Assembly: GCF_003177035.1 (NCBI RefSeq) | Contig: NZ_CP029488.1 | Span: forward strand, 2,294,001-2,358,000 | Origin: Salinisphaera sp. LB1 | GTDB taxonomy: Bacteria; Pseudomonadota; Gammaproteobacteria; Nevskiales; Salinisphaeraceae | Direction of reading: 5' to 3' | Length of the DNA stretch: 64,000 nucleotides | In this document: piece after piece, positions 47,860-57,118 of the stretch | Position numbering within the stretch: position 1 is the first letter of the stretch | How the letters are laid out: every line of letters starts with the position of its first letter | The notes under the pieces: model-generated | What the model was told of the DNA's origin: nothing | Database searches by the model: none | The model's input: the letters and a program-made list of their open reading frames with translations, nothing else | Made by a program: the position numbers and the translations under genes

Positions 47860-48650
47860 AGCCCATCGTCACTTTCGAAAAAGTCACCAAGCGCTTCGGT
47901 GAAGACGCCATCGTGCTGGACGACTTCGACTTCGAGATCCAGCCCGGCGAGCGCGTCGTGCTCATGGGGCCGTCCGGATCCGGCAAGTCGACCGTACTGC
48001 GCATCCTCATGACGCTCGAGGATATCCAGGAAGGCGTGGTCTATATCGAGGACCGGCCGCTCTGGCACGAACAGCGCAACGGGAAACTGGTGCCCGCGCG
48101 CGAAAAGCATCTGCGCGAGATGCGCCGTGAAGTGGGCATGGTGTTCCAGCACTTCAACCTGTTTCCGAACATGTCCGTGCTGCGCAACATCATCGAAGCA
48201 CCCATGCACGTGCTTGGCCTGTCGCGCCAGGACGCCGAGGAGCGGGCCGACGAACTGCTCGAACGAGTTGGCATGACCGATAAGCGCGATGCCTACCCGA
48301 ACGCGTTGTCCGGTGGCCAGAAACAGCGCGTGGCGATCGCCCGTGCCATGGCCATGCGGCCCAAGCTGCTGTTGTTCGACGAGCCGACCTCGGCGCTGGA
48401 TCCGGAAATGGTCGGCGACGTGCTGGAGGTGATCAAGGATCTGGCAGCGGAGCACGACCTGACTATGCTGATCGTCACCCACGAAATGGGCTTTGCCCGC
48501 GATGTGGCCGATCGGGTGTGCTTCTTCTGCGACGGCCAGATCCTGGAGCAGGGGCCGCCGTCGAAAATCTTCTCCGAGCCGCGCGAAGAGCGGACCCGCC
48601 GCTTCCTGCGCATGGTGTTGAAGGAGGAGCCCGAGACCGCATCGGGGTAG
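47856..48650 (+). CDS. ehuA: Ectoine/hydroxyectoine ABC transporter, ATP-binding protein EhuA
   Basis: A 264-aa ABC ATPase of the polar amino-acid type. Walker [11 protein letters not shown]-loop [10 protein letters not shown], signature [14 protein letters not shown], Walker [14 protein letters not shown] and the His switch V-T-H-E-M-G-F are all intact. It energises EhuCD. The gene order B-C-D-A matches described Ehu operons, but no ectoine catabolic genes (eutABCDE, doeAB) lie next to it here. Confidence 0.9.
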   Translation: MKPIVTFEKVTKRFGEDAIVLDDFDFEIQPGERVVLMGPSGSGKSTVLRILMTLEDIQEGVVYIEDRPLWHEQRNGKLVPAREKHLREMRREVGMVFQHFNLFPNMSVLRNIIEAPMHVLGLSRQDAEERADELLERVGMTDKRDAYPNALSGGQKQRVAIARAMAMRPKLLLFDEPTSALDPEMVGDVLEVIKDLAAEHDLTMLIVTHEMGFARDVADRVCFFCDGQILEQGPPSKIFSEPREERTRRFLRMVLKEEPETASG

Positions 48651-48675
48651 GTCCAGGGCCGCTTTGGCACTGGAC
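48651..48675 (+). terminator. Hairpin directly after ehuA
   Basis: GTCCAGGGCC pairs with GGCACTGGAC (one G·A mismatch) around GCTTT, starting at the base after the ehuA stop. It lacks a T-run, so it may stabilise the mRNA end or act with Rho. Confidence 0.4.
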
Positions 48676-48697
48676 CGTCGCGATGCCCGATATCGGG

Positions 48698-48910
48698 CTG
48701 TTTATCCACAGATTTCACAGATGACGCAGATTTTTAAAGGCGAATACCGCAGCGTCAGGACCGTTGTCCGCAGATCGACTCAGATGCACGCAAATCATAA
48801 GGCGGATGTGCAAGCGATAGAGTGCAAAGCCAAACCGGCACCGGCCACCGACCGGAGCACTTCTTAGAATCTGTGCAGTCTGCGTAATCTGTGGATCGAT
48901 TTGTCTTCAG
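48698..48910. repeat. Intergenic inverted-repeat-bounded element, copy 1 (213 bp)
   Basis: The head (48698–48735) contains CAGATTTCACAGATG-type tandem units after TTATCC; the tail (48868–48910) is its approximate inverted counterpart (…CTGCGTAATCTGTGGAT). The same head, a middle segment (…CCGCAGATCGAC…) and tail recur in copy 2. Such (CAGATTRCG)n sequences are common intergenic repeats in proteobacteria. No gene is seen in the element. Confidence 0.75.
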
Positions 48911-48929
48911 AAGACGCCCAGAAGCTGGC

Positions 48930-49259
48930 CTGTTTATCCGCAGATTGCACAGATTACGCAGATTTTGAGGCGACTACCCGGGGCGTCTGTTGCTGGCTAC
49001 GTGGCTGGGGATGACGCACGAGGGAAATCCGTTATCAGGCTTCATCTTGCGCTGCGTGTGCGTGCATCAGTGGCTATAACCGTGGGTTCCGGGCCACTGC
49101 CGGGCCATGATTTTTCCGCAGATCGACGCGGATGCATTCAGATCGTAAGGCTGACTTAAAAGTGACGGAGTGCAAAGACAGACGGGCTCCCAGCCGCTGA
49201 TCGGAGCTTTTCTTCAAATCTGTGCAATCTGCGTAATCTGTGGATCGATTTGTCTTCAG
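48930..49259. repeat. Intergenic inverted-repeat-bounded element, copy 2 (330 bp)
   Basis: Direct-orientation second copy of the preceding element. The 43-base tail (49217–49259) differs from the copy 1 tail at one base, and the 38-base head at about four. It is about 115 bases longer because of extra sequence between head and middle. Its last bases include the trmB stop codon. The whole 48651–49255 interval consists of the ehuA hairpin, these two copies and short linkers. Confidence 0.75.
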
Positions 49260-49936
49260 CGGCGCCGGTAGGCCATGTCGTGGACGACATGCCCTTTTTT
49301 GCGTCCGCGGTTCTCGAAGCGGGTATCGCGGCGGGGTGGCGTGCTTACGAAACCGTCGTGATCGCCGATGTTGTCGAAGCCCGCATGCGCATCGAGTACT
49401 TCGCGCATGTGCTCGGCGTAGTTCACCCAGTCGGTGGCCAGTCGCCAGATACCGCCGGGCTTCAATATGCGCGCGATTTCATCGGCGAATGCCGGCTGCA
49501 CGATCCGGCGTTTGTGGTGACGTTTCTTCGGCCAGGGGTCGGGGAAATACAGCAGCACTTCGTCGAGCGCGTCCTCGGCAAAGCCGGCGGCCAGGACTTC
49601 GACCGCATCGTCGCGAAACACCCGGGCATTGGTGGCGCCGGCCGCGTCAAGCGCGCCCAGCAGGCGGCCTACACCGGTGCGATAGACCTCGATGCCGATG
49701 TAATCAGCTTGCGGGTTGCTGATCGCCAGATCGGCCAGGACCTCGCCGGCGCCGAAGCCGATCTCCAGCGTGCGATATGCATCGCGGCCGAATTCCGCCG
49801 CCCAGTCGATGGGCGATGCCGGCCGTTCCAGCCCGTAACGCGGCCAGAGTTCGGCCAGATTTCTTTCCTGGCCCGGCGTGAGTCGGCCTTCGCGCTTGAC
49901 GAAGCTGCGGATACGACGATGATCAGGCTGGTCCAC
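49256..49936 (-). CDS. trmB: tRNA (guanine-N7-)-methyltransferase
   Basis: Methylates G46 of tRNA with SAM. The 226-aa Rossmann-fold enzyme has H-R-R-I-R-S-F-V-K-R-E-G-R-L-T-P-G-Q at the N-terminus, the SAM motif L-E-I-G-F-G-A-G-E-V-L, F-P-D-P-W-P-K-K-R-H-H-K-R-R-I-V (the TrmB hallmark), and L-A-T-D-W-x-x-Y-A. GTG 49936 gives the family start; in-frame sequence further upstream is unlike TrmB. It follows thiSG by 55 bases, as in many gammaproteobacteria. Its stop codon lies inside the end of repeat copy 2. Confidence 0.93.
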   Translation of the reverse strand: MDQPDHRRIRSFVKREGRLTPGQERNLAELWPRYGLERPASPIDWAAEFGRDAYRTLEIGFGAGEVLADLAISNPQADYIGIEVYRTGVGRLLGALDAAGATNARVFRDDAVEVLAAGFAEDALDEVLLYFPDPWPKKRHHKRRIVQPAFADEIARILKPGGIWRLATDWVNYAEHMREVLDAHAGFDNIGDHDGFVSTPPRRDTRFENRGRKKGHVVHDMAYRRR

Positions 49937-49991
49937 GACCCGGGCTCCTGGCAGGTGGCGCGCCGACGGATAGAGCAGCGCCGGCGCGATA

Positions 49992-50990
49992 TCAGAACGG
50001 CAGGTTCGTCGTCGGCGAGGATGCCGAGGCATAGCGCCGGCGCGGCATGCGCCCGGCCAGATAAGCCAGGCGGCCGGCGATTACCGCGTGGCGCATGGCC
50101 TGGGCCATGAGCACCGGTCTGTCGGCATTGGCGATCGCGCTGTTGAGCAGCACGCCGTCGCAGCCCAGCTCCATGGCGATCGCGGCGTCGGATGCGGTGC
50201 CCACGCCGGCATCCACCAGGACCGGAACGCTGGCGTTCTCCACGATTTCGATCACGTTGTAGCGATTCTGGATACCGAGCCCGGAGCCGATTGGGCCGGC
50301 CAGCGGCATGATCGCGCAGCAGCCGATGTCTTCGAGCCGGCGGGCCACGATGGGGTCGTCGCTGGTATAGACCATCACGTCGAAACCGTCGGCAATCAGT
50401 TCCCTGGCTGCGACCAGGGTCTCGGAAACGTCCGGGTAAAGTGTCTTTTCGTCGCCGATGACCTCGAGCTTGACCAGGTTGTGCCCGTCGAGCAGCTCAC
50501 GCGCCATGCGGCAGGTGCGCACGGCGTCCGCGGCGCTGTAGCAACCGGCGGTGTTGGGCAGCAGGGTGTATTTTTCCGGCGGGATGACGTCGAGCAAATT
50601 GCGCGACTCGCGGGCCCTGGGATCGATCAGGGCTGGGGTGCGGCGGATCGCCAGGGTCACGATCTCCGCGCCCGAGGCCGTGATGGCGGCGTCGGTTTCG
50701 TCGAGATCGGCATATTTGCCGGTGCCGACCAGTAGCCGGGAAGCAAAGCTGCGCCCGGCCACGGTGAAGGCATCGGCCTCTGAAGTGGCCTGGCCGCCGC
50801 CGATGGCGTGCACGATCTCGATACGGTCGCCGGGGCTGATTGTGGTCTCGGCATGTCGATCGCGGGGTACGATTTCGCCATTGTGCTCGACCGCAATGCG
50901 TTGATCGCCGTAACCCATGTCGTCAAGCAGTCGCGACAGCGTCGCACGCTCGGCGCATTCCCGGGATTGGCCGTTGACTTCGATCTGCAT
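49992..50990 (-). CDS. thiSG: ThiS–ThiG fusion (sulfur carrier – thiazole synthase)
   Basis: A 332-aa fusion for making the thiazole phosphate of thiamine. Residues 1–66 are ThiS (M-Q-I-E-V-N-G … [10 protein letters not shown] … [13 protein letters not shown]). ThiG follows from about 75: [22 protein letters not shown] with the Schiff-base Lys, [17 protein letters not shown] and [10 protein letters not shown]. In free ThiS the C-terminal Gly-Gly is adenylated and thiocarboxylated; here the G-G-G at 64–66 is internal. ATG 50990 gives a standard ThiS start. No thiF, thiE, thiC or TPP riboswitch is seen here. Confidence 0.92.
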   Translation of the reverse strand: MQIEVNGQSRECAERATLSRLLDDMGYGDQRIAVEHNGEIVPRDRHAETTISPGDRIEIVHAIGGGQATSEADAFTVAGRSFASRLLVGTGKYADLDETDAAITASGAEIVTLAIRRTPALIDPRARESRNLLDVIPPEKYTLLPNTAGCYSAADAVRTCRMARELLDGHNLVKLEVIGDEKTLYPDVSETLVAARELIADGFDVMVYTSDDPIVARRLEDIGCCAIMPLAGPIGSGLGIQNRYNVIEIVENASVPVLVDAGVGTASDAAIAMELGCDGVLLNSAIANADRPVLMAQAMRHAVIAGRLAYLAGRMPRRRYASASSPTTNLPF

Positions 50991-51136
50991 GAGGATTGTC
51001 GATTGGTTGGAACACGGACGGTGCCGCAAGACAGGGCGTTAGAATAACGCGCATTGCCCACGGCCTGCACAGGCGTGTGTGCCGCTGCGCCGATGTTTAT
51101 GGCGAATCGAACGACCACCCGGAGCGAACGAATCGA

Positions 51137-53179
51137 ATGAAAACCTGGGTCAAGATCGCCATCGGCGCCGCGATTTCCGTCGTGGTGTTGATCGCGGGGA
51201 TGCTGGTTACGCTGCGCTGTACTGTCGATCCCGACGCCTATCGCTCGCGGATCGAGGCCGCCGTCAGCGATGCGATCGGGCGCGATATCGATATCTCGGG
51301 GCCGGTGCGATTGTCGTTGCTGCCCTGGCCGTCGGTACGTTTCGGCGCGGTGACCGTGGCCAATGCGGATGGCTTCGGTGCCCAGCCGCTGGCGCGCATC
51401 CGCTCCGGGCACATCACGCTGCGTCTGTTGCCATTGTTTACCGGTCACCTGCGATTGGGGACGCTCGATATCCACGGGCTCAACCTGAAGCTGGTCCGCC
51501 ACGCCAACGGCCGGACCAACTGGCAGGGGATCGTGCGCCGGCTGTCGGCGGCGTCCGAACGCGCGCCGTACCCGCGGCCCGGCCAGGCCGCGCGTGGTCG
51601 CAACCTGCCATTGTCTTCCCTCGAGATCGGGGCGGTCGCGATCTCCGGGGCCGAGGTAAGCTACGACGACGAGGCAAGCGATCGCCACTATCGGTTCGAC
51701 AAGGCTGGGCTGGACACCGGCCGCATCAGCAATGGCCAGCCGTTTCGGCTCGAAGCCGGCGGCGATCTGAGCTGGCCCGGGTCGGGCCTGACCGCTGCGA
51801 TCCATGTGGTTTCGCGTATCGAGCCGAATGTGGCGGATCGTTTCTATCGCTTTTCCGGGCTCAGCGTGAATGTGCTGGCGCGCGGCCCGGCCGTGCCCGG
51901 CGGTGAGCAGGAAGCCAATCTCGGCGCCTCTGGCGATCTGGATCTCGAGGCCGGCCGTTTCGGCCTCGACGATGTCAGCCTGCAGAGCGCGGGCCTGACC
52001 GTCACCGGCAACATCGACGGCACCGGACTGCACGATCGGCTGGCCTACAACGGACGCATCACCGTGGCGGCGTTCAGCCCGCGCTCGGTGCTGCAGCAGC
52101 TCGAACTGCATTCGCCCAAGACCCAGGCCGCTTCTGCGCTGACCTCGGCCAGTTTCGATGCCCAGTTCGAAGGCGGTGCGCATGTGATCCACTTCAAGCA
52201 GATCGCGGCCAAGCTCGACAAGAGCACCTTGAGCGGGACGGTCGATGTGCGCGACTTGGCCCACCCGCACTACCGTTTCGATCTGAATCTCGACACGCTG
52301 GATATCGATGATTATCTGCCGCCCGGCAGTGCGGCACAGGCCCAGACCAGCCAGCCGGCGCAGACCGGTGGCGGTGCGGCCCAGAGGGCTGCCGAGTTCG
52401 ACCTGGCGCCGTTGCATCATCTGCGCATGCGCGGTCGGCTGCGGATCGGGTCGCTGACCATGGCCAATCTGAATATTCATGATGCGGTGGCGCATGTGTC
52501 GGCCGCCGACAGCGTGCTGCACGTGGCGCCGTTGACCGCCGATCTCTATGGCGGCGCCCTGCGCCTGACCGGGGCGGTGGATGCCAGCGGGGCACGTCCG
52601 GGATATACACTTTCCGGGCGCTTGCGACACGTCGCCATGGAGCCGCTGCTCGCGGACGCTGCCGGCAGTCACCGACTCGAGGCCAACGCCGACGTCGCCA
52701 TCGATCTGCACGCCACCGGCCGCCAAGTGGCGCAATTGAAACGCAGCCTCTCGGGTACGGCACAGTTCGATCTGAACAACGGCCAGATCAACGGTTTCGA
52801 TCTGGTGGGCATGCTGCGTGCCGCGCATCGGCGCGCCACCGGCGCCGGCCAAGGCGGGGTGGGGGATCAGGGCACGACGGCGTTCGCGCATCTCGGCGGG
52901 CGTTTCACCGTCGATCACGGCATCGCCACCAGCGATGCGTTTTCCCTCCAGGCCGGCGCGCTCACCGGCCATGGGCAGGGGCGCTACAGCCTGCCGCACA
53001 ACCAGCTCGATTATACGCTGACGCTGGCGATCGCCGATTCCGCGCACAACCGTCTGGCCCCGCTGGCCGGGCTGAGCGTCCCCATGCATCTGAAGGGCGC
53101 GTTGCTCGCGCCCGCCTACACTCTCGATATGCCACAGGCGGCGCGTGCGGCCGGCACGACCGATCAGAGCGCGCGATGA
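51137..53179 (+). CDS. AsmA family protein
   Basis: A 680-aa inner-membrane-anchored periplasmic protein of the AsmA group. One N-terminal helix (I-A-I-G-A-A-I-S-V-V-V-L-I-A-G-M-L-V) precedes the AsmA domain (Y-R-S-R-I-E-A-A-V-S-D-A-I-G-R-D-I-D-I-S-G-P-V-R-L-like start). The C-terminal AsmA_2 part has L-D-L-N-N-G-like G-Q-I-N-G-F-D-L-V-G-M-L and a T-A-F-A-H-L-G-G-R-F-T-V pattern. AsmA-like proteins are implicated in phospholipid transport and outer-membrane homeostasis. GGAGCG lies about 11 bases before ATG 51137. It is divergent from thiSG. Confidence 0.88.
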   Translation: MKTWVKIAIGAAISVVVLIAGMLVTLRCTVDPDAYRSRIEAAVSDAIGRDIDISGPVRLSLLPWPSVRFGAVTVANADGFGAQPLARIRSGHITLRLLPLFTGHLRLGTLDIHGLNLKLVRHANGRTNWQGIVRRLSAASERAPYPRPGQAARGRNLPLSSLEIGAVAISGAEVSYDDEASDRHYRFDKAGLDTGRISNGQPFRLEAGGDLSWPGSGLTAAIHVVSRIEPNVADRFYRFSGLSVNVLARGPAVPGGEQEANLGASGDLDLEAGRFGLDDVSLQSAGLTVTGNIDGTGLHDRLAYNGRITVAAFSPRSVLQQLELHSPKTQAASALTSASFDAQFEGGAHVIHFKQIAAKLDKSTLSGTVDVRDLAHPHYRFDLNLDTLDIDDYLPPGSAAQAQTSQPAQTGGGAAQRAAEFDLAPLHHLRMRGRLRIGSLTMANLNIHDAVAHVSAADSVLHVAPLTADLYGGALRLTGAVDASGARPGYTLSGRLRHVAMEPLLADAAGSHRLEANADVAIDLHATGRQVAQLKRSLSGTAQFDLNNGQINGFDLVGMLRAAHRRATGAGQGGVGDQGTTAFAHLGGRFTVDHGIATSDAFSLQAGALTGHGQGRYSLPHNQLDYTLTLAIADSAHNRLAPLAGLSVPMHLKGALLAPAYTLDMPQAARAAGTTDQSAR

Positions 53180-53180
53180 C

Positions 53181-53774
53181 ATGACGTGCTGGCGGATTCA
53201 CGTCGGGCAATGTATGGCGCCGGTCGTCGTCTTCGGCTTGTTGCATGGCGCGGTGGCGCAAGCGGCCACCGTCGAGCATTTGACGGTGAGCCGCGATCAC
53301 AAGGCGTACGTCGTGGCTGCCCGCCTGCGGGTCGATGCGCCGATCGGACCGGTCTATGCTGCGGCCACGGATTTCGAGCGCCTGCCCGATTACACCTCGA
53401 TGATCGAGTCGACGCGGATGATCGGCAACAACGAACTGTCTTCGCGCATGCGTCTTTGCGTGCTCTGGTACTGCAAGACCGTACGCCAGGTCATGCGCTA
53501 CCGGCTGACACCGCGCCGGCGCATCGACATGACCGTGGTGCCGGGCCGGGGCGACCTGTCGGCCGGGCAGGCGCACTGGCGTTTCGCCGCGGCGAAAGAT
53601 CACGCCACGAACCTGCGTTTTCGTGCCCGTATCGTGCCTGGTTTCTGGGTGCCGCCCCTGATCGGGCCCTGGGCGGTCGCGCGGGCGCTGCGTCAGCAGG
53701 TCGCCGCAACCGCCGCGGCCATCGAACGCCTGGCCCGACGGCGGGCCGGTCTGACCGACAAGTCATCGTCATGA
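53181..53774 (+). CDS. Secreted SRPBCC (START-like) family protein
   Basis: A 197-aa protein with an N-terminal signal peptide (M-A-P-V-V-V-F-G-L-L-H-G-A-V-A-Q-A). The mature part fits the helix-grip lipid-binding fold: L-R-V-D-A-P-I-G-P-V-Y-A-A-A-T-D-F-E-R-L-P-D-Y near the start, a β-rich centre, W-R-F, and a long C-terminal helix (L-R-Q-Q-V-A-A-T-A-A-A-I-E-R-L). A ligand cannot be named. It begins one base after the asmA stop and overlaps mutY by four bases, so asmA, this gene, mutY and yggX look like one transcript; a periplasmic lipid role beside AsmA is an inference. Confidence 0.72.
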   Translation: MTCWRIHVGQCMAPVVVFGLLHGAVAQAATVEHLTVSRDHKAYVVAARLRVDAPIGPVYAAATDFERLPDYTSMIESTRMIGNNELSSRMRLCVLWYCKTVRQVMRYRLTPRRRIDMTVVPGRGDLSAGQAHWRFAAAKDHATNLRFRARIVPGFWVPPLIGPWAVARALRQQVAATAAAIERLARRRAGLTDKSSS

Positions 53775-54841
53775 AACACGATTTCCCCGAACGCGCCCCG
53801 CCGCGCATCGCCGCCGATCTGCTGGCCTGGTTCGATCGCGATGGTCGCCACGATCTGCCCTGGCAGCACCCGCGTACGCCGTATCGCGTCTGGGTCGCCG
53901 AGATCATGCTGCAGCAGACGCAGGTTGCGACCGTCATCGATTATTTTCAGGCGTTCATGGCGCGCTTTCCGGACGTCGAGTCGCTCGCGGCGGCGAACGC
54001 CGACGATGTCATGGCGCACTGGGCCGGGCTGGGCTACTACGCCCGGGCGCGCAATCTGCACGCTGCGGCGAAACAGGTGGTCGATGAGCACGGCGGCCGG
54101 TTTCCGCGCGACGTGGAGACGCTGATGACGCTGCCCGGCATTGGCCGTTCGACGGCCGGCGCGGTGGTGGCGCAGGCGTTCGGTGTCTGGGCGCCGATCC
54201 TCGATGGCAACGCCAAGCGGGTCATCGCACGCCTGGCTGGAATCACGGCCGTGCCGGGCACCGCTGCTTACGAGAAACCGCTCTGGCGGCTTGCTGAGCG
54301 TTACACGCCGCGCGAGCGCGTGACCGACTACACCCAGGCCGTCATGGATCTCGGCGCGACCCTGTGTACGCGTCGCGCCCCGCATTGTGCCGCATGTCCG
54401 CTGGCCGCCGGTTGTGTGGCCAACGCGGATGGCGTGCAGACCGACATCCCGGCACCACGCCGCAAACGCGCCCGTCCGCAACGCCAGACCACGGTGTTGG
54501 TCATCGAAGACGATGCCGGTCGCCTCCTGCTGGAAAAGCGTCCACCGTCCGGTATCTGGGGCGGTCTGTGGAGCCTGCCCGAGATCGACGCCGAGGCCGA
54601 CATCGCGGCACTGTGTCGCGATCGTTTCGGCATCGATGTCACGCCCGGCGCAGCACTCGCCCCGATCGAGCATGGCTTCACGCATTTCCTGCTGACACTG
54701 CACGCGCGGCGAGTGCAGTATCGCGCGACAGTCCGTATCATGGAGGGTGATTTCGCTTGGTATGGACGCGAAGACCGGCCCGGGCTGCCCGCGCCGATCG
54801 CGCGTCTGGTCGATTCACCGCAACTCAAGTTGGGCTTATGA
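53771..54841 (+). CDS. mutY: A/G-specific adenine DNA glycosylase
   Basis: Removes adenine mispaired with 8-oxoguanine. The 356-aa protein has L-P-W-Q near the N-terminus, [13 protein letters not shown], the helix-hairpin-helix [12 protein letters not shown], catalytic Asp in L-D-G-N-A-K-R-V and [11 protein letters not shown], the four-Cys [4Fe-4S] loop (C-x6-C-x2-C-x5-C), and a C-terminal NUDIX-like domain for 8-oxoG recognition with W-G-G-L-W-S-L-P-E. It overlaps both neighbours by four bases. Confidence 0.95.
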   Translation: MKHDFPERAPPRIAADLLAWFDRDGRHDLPWQHPRTPYRVWVAEIMLQQTQVATVIDYFQAFMARFPDVESLAAANADDVMAHWAGLGYYARARNLHAAAKQVVDEHGGRFPRDVETLMTLPGIGRSTAGAVVAQAFGVWAPILDGNAKRVIARLAGITAVPGTAAYEKPLWRLAERYTPRERVTDYTQAVMDLGATLCTRRAPHCAACPLAAGCVANADGVQTDIPAPRRKRARPQRQTTVLVIEDDAGRLLLEKRPPSGIWGGLWSLPEIDAEADIAALCRDRFGIDVTPGAALAPIEHGFTHFLLTLHARRVQYRATVRIMEGDFAWYGREDRPGLPAPIARLVDSPQLKLGL

Positions 54842-55110
54842 GCCGTACCGTGCATTGCGTCAAACTCGGTTACGAAGCCGAAGGACTGCCCCGCCCCCCG
54901 CTGCCGGGAGAACTCGGCAAGCGCATCTACGAAAATGTCTCGATGATGGCCTGGCAGCAGTGGATGCAGGAGCAGACCCGCCTGATCAACGAATACGGTC
55001 TGCATCTGGCCGATCCCAAGGCGCGCGAATTCCTGGCCGAGCAGACCGAAAAATACTTCTTCGGCGACGGCGATATCGCCGAGACACACTACGTGCCGCC
55101 GAAATCCTGA
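54838..55110 (+). CDS. yggX: Oxidative damage protection protein YggX
   Basis: A 90-aa Fe(II)-trafficking-type protein that protects Fe–S enzymes in Salmonella and E. coli. It has V-H-C-V-K-L-G near the start with the conserved Cys, [15 protein letters not shown], and [15 protein letters not shown]. The start overlaps the mutY stop (ATGA). The mutY–yggX pair is a standard gammaproteobacterial operon. Confidence 0.95.
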   Translation: MSRTVHCVKLGYEAEGLPRPPLPGELGKRIYENVSMMAWQQWMQEQTRLINEYGLHLADPKAREFLAEQTEKYFFGDGDIAETHYVPPKS

Positions 55111-55119
55111 TCACAGCGG

Positions 55120-55148
55120 TTGACCCGCGCCGCGCGTATCGGTTTAAT
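55120..55148 (+). promoter_or_regulatory. Promoter for tRNA-Phe
   Basis: TTGACC (55120–55125), 17 bases, TTTAAT (55143–55148), ending 28 bases before the mature tRNA. Both hexamers are near consensus with ideal spacing, and the downstream GC-rich stretch GCGTCTCGCC resembles a stringent discriminator. Confidence 0.7.
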
Positions 55149-55176
55149 ACGCGTCTCGCCGCAACGGCGAGGGCGT

Positions 55177-55252
55177 GGCCGGATAGCTCAGTTGGTAGAG
55201 CATGCGACTGAAAATCGCAGTGTCGGCAGTTCGATTCTGTCTCCGGCCACCA
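55177..55252 (+). tRNA. tRNA-Phe (anticodon GAA)
   Basis: A 76-base cloverleaf. GGCCGGA pairs with TCCGGCC as acceptor stem; the D loop has AGCTCAGTTGGTAGAGC; the anticodon arm is CGACTGAAAATCG with GAA; the T arm contains GTTCGATTC; and CCA is encoded at the 3' end. Confidence 0.97.
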
Positions 55253-55903
55253 TTCCCCCCCTCTGATTCGAATGCTTGCGGGTGACCGCATGCCCGCCGT
55301 TTTGCGGAATGCCCGGCAGCCGAATCAAAAAGCGTCCGCTTATCGGATCTTGTCGTAAACGCCTGCCCTGTGCCAGCGAGCACGTGTCGCGACCACGCCG
55401 GGCGATTTCCGTAAATTCGTTAATAGACCGTGGTTTCAGGGGATTACCGCGCCGGCCGCCGGTCCGCGAGGGCGTTTGATACCGGCAGCGGGCGTTGGAC
55501 GGTCGGTGCGGCGGCGTTTCCCCGTAAGTGAGCGGTACCAGCCGAATTCCTGAAGATTTTCTTTCGCGTGCACCGCCGTTTCGATAAGGTGCTGAATAAC
55601 AGGTCCGGCTTCTAGCTGTAGGCGTGGCGGGATTGCTCGATCCCGGATGCGCGCCATCGGCGGACGGGCGCACAAAGCGCATTATGAACTTGTGATATTT
55701 ACGTCAAGGCAATTGATTTTTTTAAAAAATAATGTATTGCGCAGCTAATGCGCCAGGCCAGGTGTTATCAGGCTTTGCGCAAATTCGTGTCGGCTCAAAG
55801 CGTTGCGAGAACGGTGGCTGTCTCGGGTGATCGCTGCAGTTTGGTGTGGAAGTTGCGTTATGATGAGTAGTCAAACTTACTCGGTGCGAGGGGGAATGAG
55901 AAT
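55253..55903. other. 651-base gap between tRNA-Phe and proV, with an AT-rich block
   Basis: I see no gene. A short inverted repeat (TGATTCG at about 55264 and CGAATCA at about 55321) follows the tRNA. From about 55685 composition becomes AT-rich, including a run of T then A at about 55717–55733, unusual in this GC-rich region, and TATGAT at 55859–55864 could be a -10 for proV. Curved AT-rich DNA upstream of proU-type operons is often an osmotic control region; that role is inferred here. Confidence 0.45.
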
Positions 55904-57118
55904 TTGAATACCAAGCTGTCTGTAGAGCACGTCTACAAGATATTTGGGGCGTATCCGAAGCGCGCACTGGAGCGCGTCAATAAGGGACAGGGCAAGGATC
56001 AGATCTTTGCCGAGACCGGTATGACGGTGGGTGTCTCGGATGCGAGTTTTGAAGTCAACGAGGGCGAGATCTTCGTGGTCATGGGCTTGTCCGGTTCGGG
56101 CAAATCCACGTTGGTGCGCATGCTCAATCGCCTGATCGACCCGAGCGCGGGTGCGATCAAGATCAATGGCCGCGACATCACGAAGATGAGCCGCAAGGAG
56201 TTGATCGAGCTGCGTCGGCACGAGATCAGCATGGTTTTCCAGTCGTTCGCGCTGATGCCGCATCAGACGGTGCTGGAGAACACCTGCTTCGGACTTGTGA
56301 CCGCCGGCATCGACAAGCAGGAGCGCGAAAAACGCGCGCTCGAAGCCCTCGACGCTGTCGGCCTCAAGGCGAATGCCGACAGCTACCCGGACGAGCTGTC
56401 CGGTGGCATGAAGCAGCGTGTCGGTCTGGCCCGAGCGCTCGCGGTCAACCCCGGAATCCTGCTGATGGACGAGGCGTTCTCTGCGCTCGATCCATTGATT
56501 CGTACGGAAATGCAGGACGAACTGCTCCGGCTGCAGTCGGAACAGGCGCGCACCGTGGTGTTCATCACCCACGATCTCGACGAAGCCATGCGTGTGGGCG
56601 ATCGGATCGCTATTTTGCAGGGCGGGGTGGTCGTGCAGGTGGGCACACCGGAAGAGATTGTACGCAAGCCCGCTAACGACTACGTACGGTCGTTTTTCCG
56701 CGACGTCAATGTGGGGCACGTCTTTACCGCAGCCGATATCGCGCGTCGCGATCAGGTGACCGTGATCGAGCGCGCCGGATCGAGCGTGCGCGCGGCGCTG
56801 TCGCGGCTCAACAAGCACGACCGGCCCGCGGCTGTGGTGCACGATCGCAACCGCCGGTATCTCGGCACGGTGAGCGTGGATTCGCTCGAACTGTGCATCG
56901 AGAGTCTTTCGCGAGGAGAGGAGGGCAACATTGAGCGCGCCTTCGTCGAGGGCGTGCCGGTGGTCGAGTCGACCACGCCTTTGACCGAGCTGCTTGAGCC
57001 GGTGGCCGAAAGTCCGCATCCGGTACCCGTGGTCGATGAGAACGGCCGCTACATCGGTACTATCTCACGCGCCATGCTGCTGCATACGCTCAACCGGACT
57101 GAACAGGACGCTGCCTGA
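55904..57118 (+). CDS. proV: Glycine betaine/proline ABC transporter, ATP-binding protein (ProV/OpuAA-like)
   Basis: A 404-aa ABC ATPase with the osmoprotectant-type extension. L-S-V-E-H-V-Y-K-I-F-G at the start and the Q-I-F-A-E-T-G-M-T-V-G-V insert are typical of ProV. Walker A G-L-S-G-S-G-K-S-T, M-V-F-Q-S-F-A-L-M-P-H, signature L-S-G-G-M-K-Q-R-V-G-L-A-R-A and Walker B I-L-L-M-D-E-A-F-S-A-L-D-P are intact. Residues from about 285 form paired CBS domains, which sense ionic strength in OpuA. The start is TTG 55904, behind GAGGGGG; no ATG or GTG fits. The stop overlaps proW (TGATG). Confidence 0.92.
   Translation: MNTKLSVEHVYKIFGAYPKRALERVNKGQGKDQIFAETGMTVGVSDASFEVNEGEIFVVMGLSGSGKSTLVRMLNRLIDPSAGAIKINGRDITKMSRKELIELRRHEISMVFQSFALMPHQTVLENTCFGLVTAGIDKQEREKRALEALDAVGLKANADSYPDELSGGMKQRVGLARALAVNPGILLMDEAFSALDPLIRTEMQDELLRLQSEQARTVVFITHDLDEAMRVGDRIAILQGGVVVQVGTPEEIVRKPANDYVRSFFRDVNVGHVFTAADIARRDQVTVIERAGSSVRAALSRLNKHDRPAAVVHDRNRRYLGTVSVDSLELCIESLSRGEEGNIERAFVEGVPVVESTTPLTELLEPVAESPHPVPVVDENGRYIGTISRAMLLHTLNRTEQDAA

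Noticed and set aside
48698-49259. CRISPR array
   Set aside because: CAGATTRCG units recur, but spacing is irregular, the units invert, and there are no unique spacers of constant length or cas genes. It is a repeated intergenic element.
50991-51136. Possible TPP riboswitch upstream of thiSG
   Set aside because: I looked on the minus strand for the conserved CTGAGA and the ACCC…GAACCTGAT elements and saw neither in the 146-base spacer.
55177-55252. tRNA-Phe as an integration site for a genomic island
   Set aside because: No integrase gene and no direct repeat of the tRNA 3' end was seen downstream; the flanking genes are ordinary core genes.
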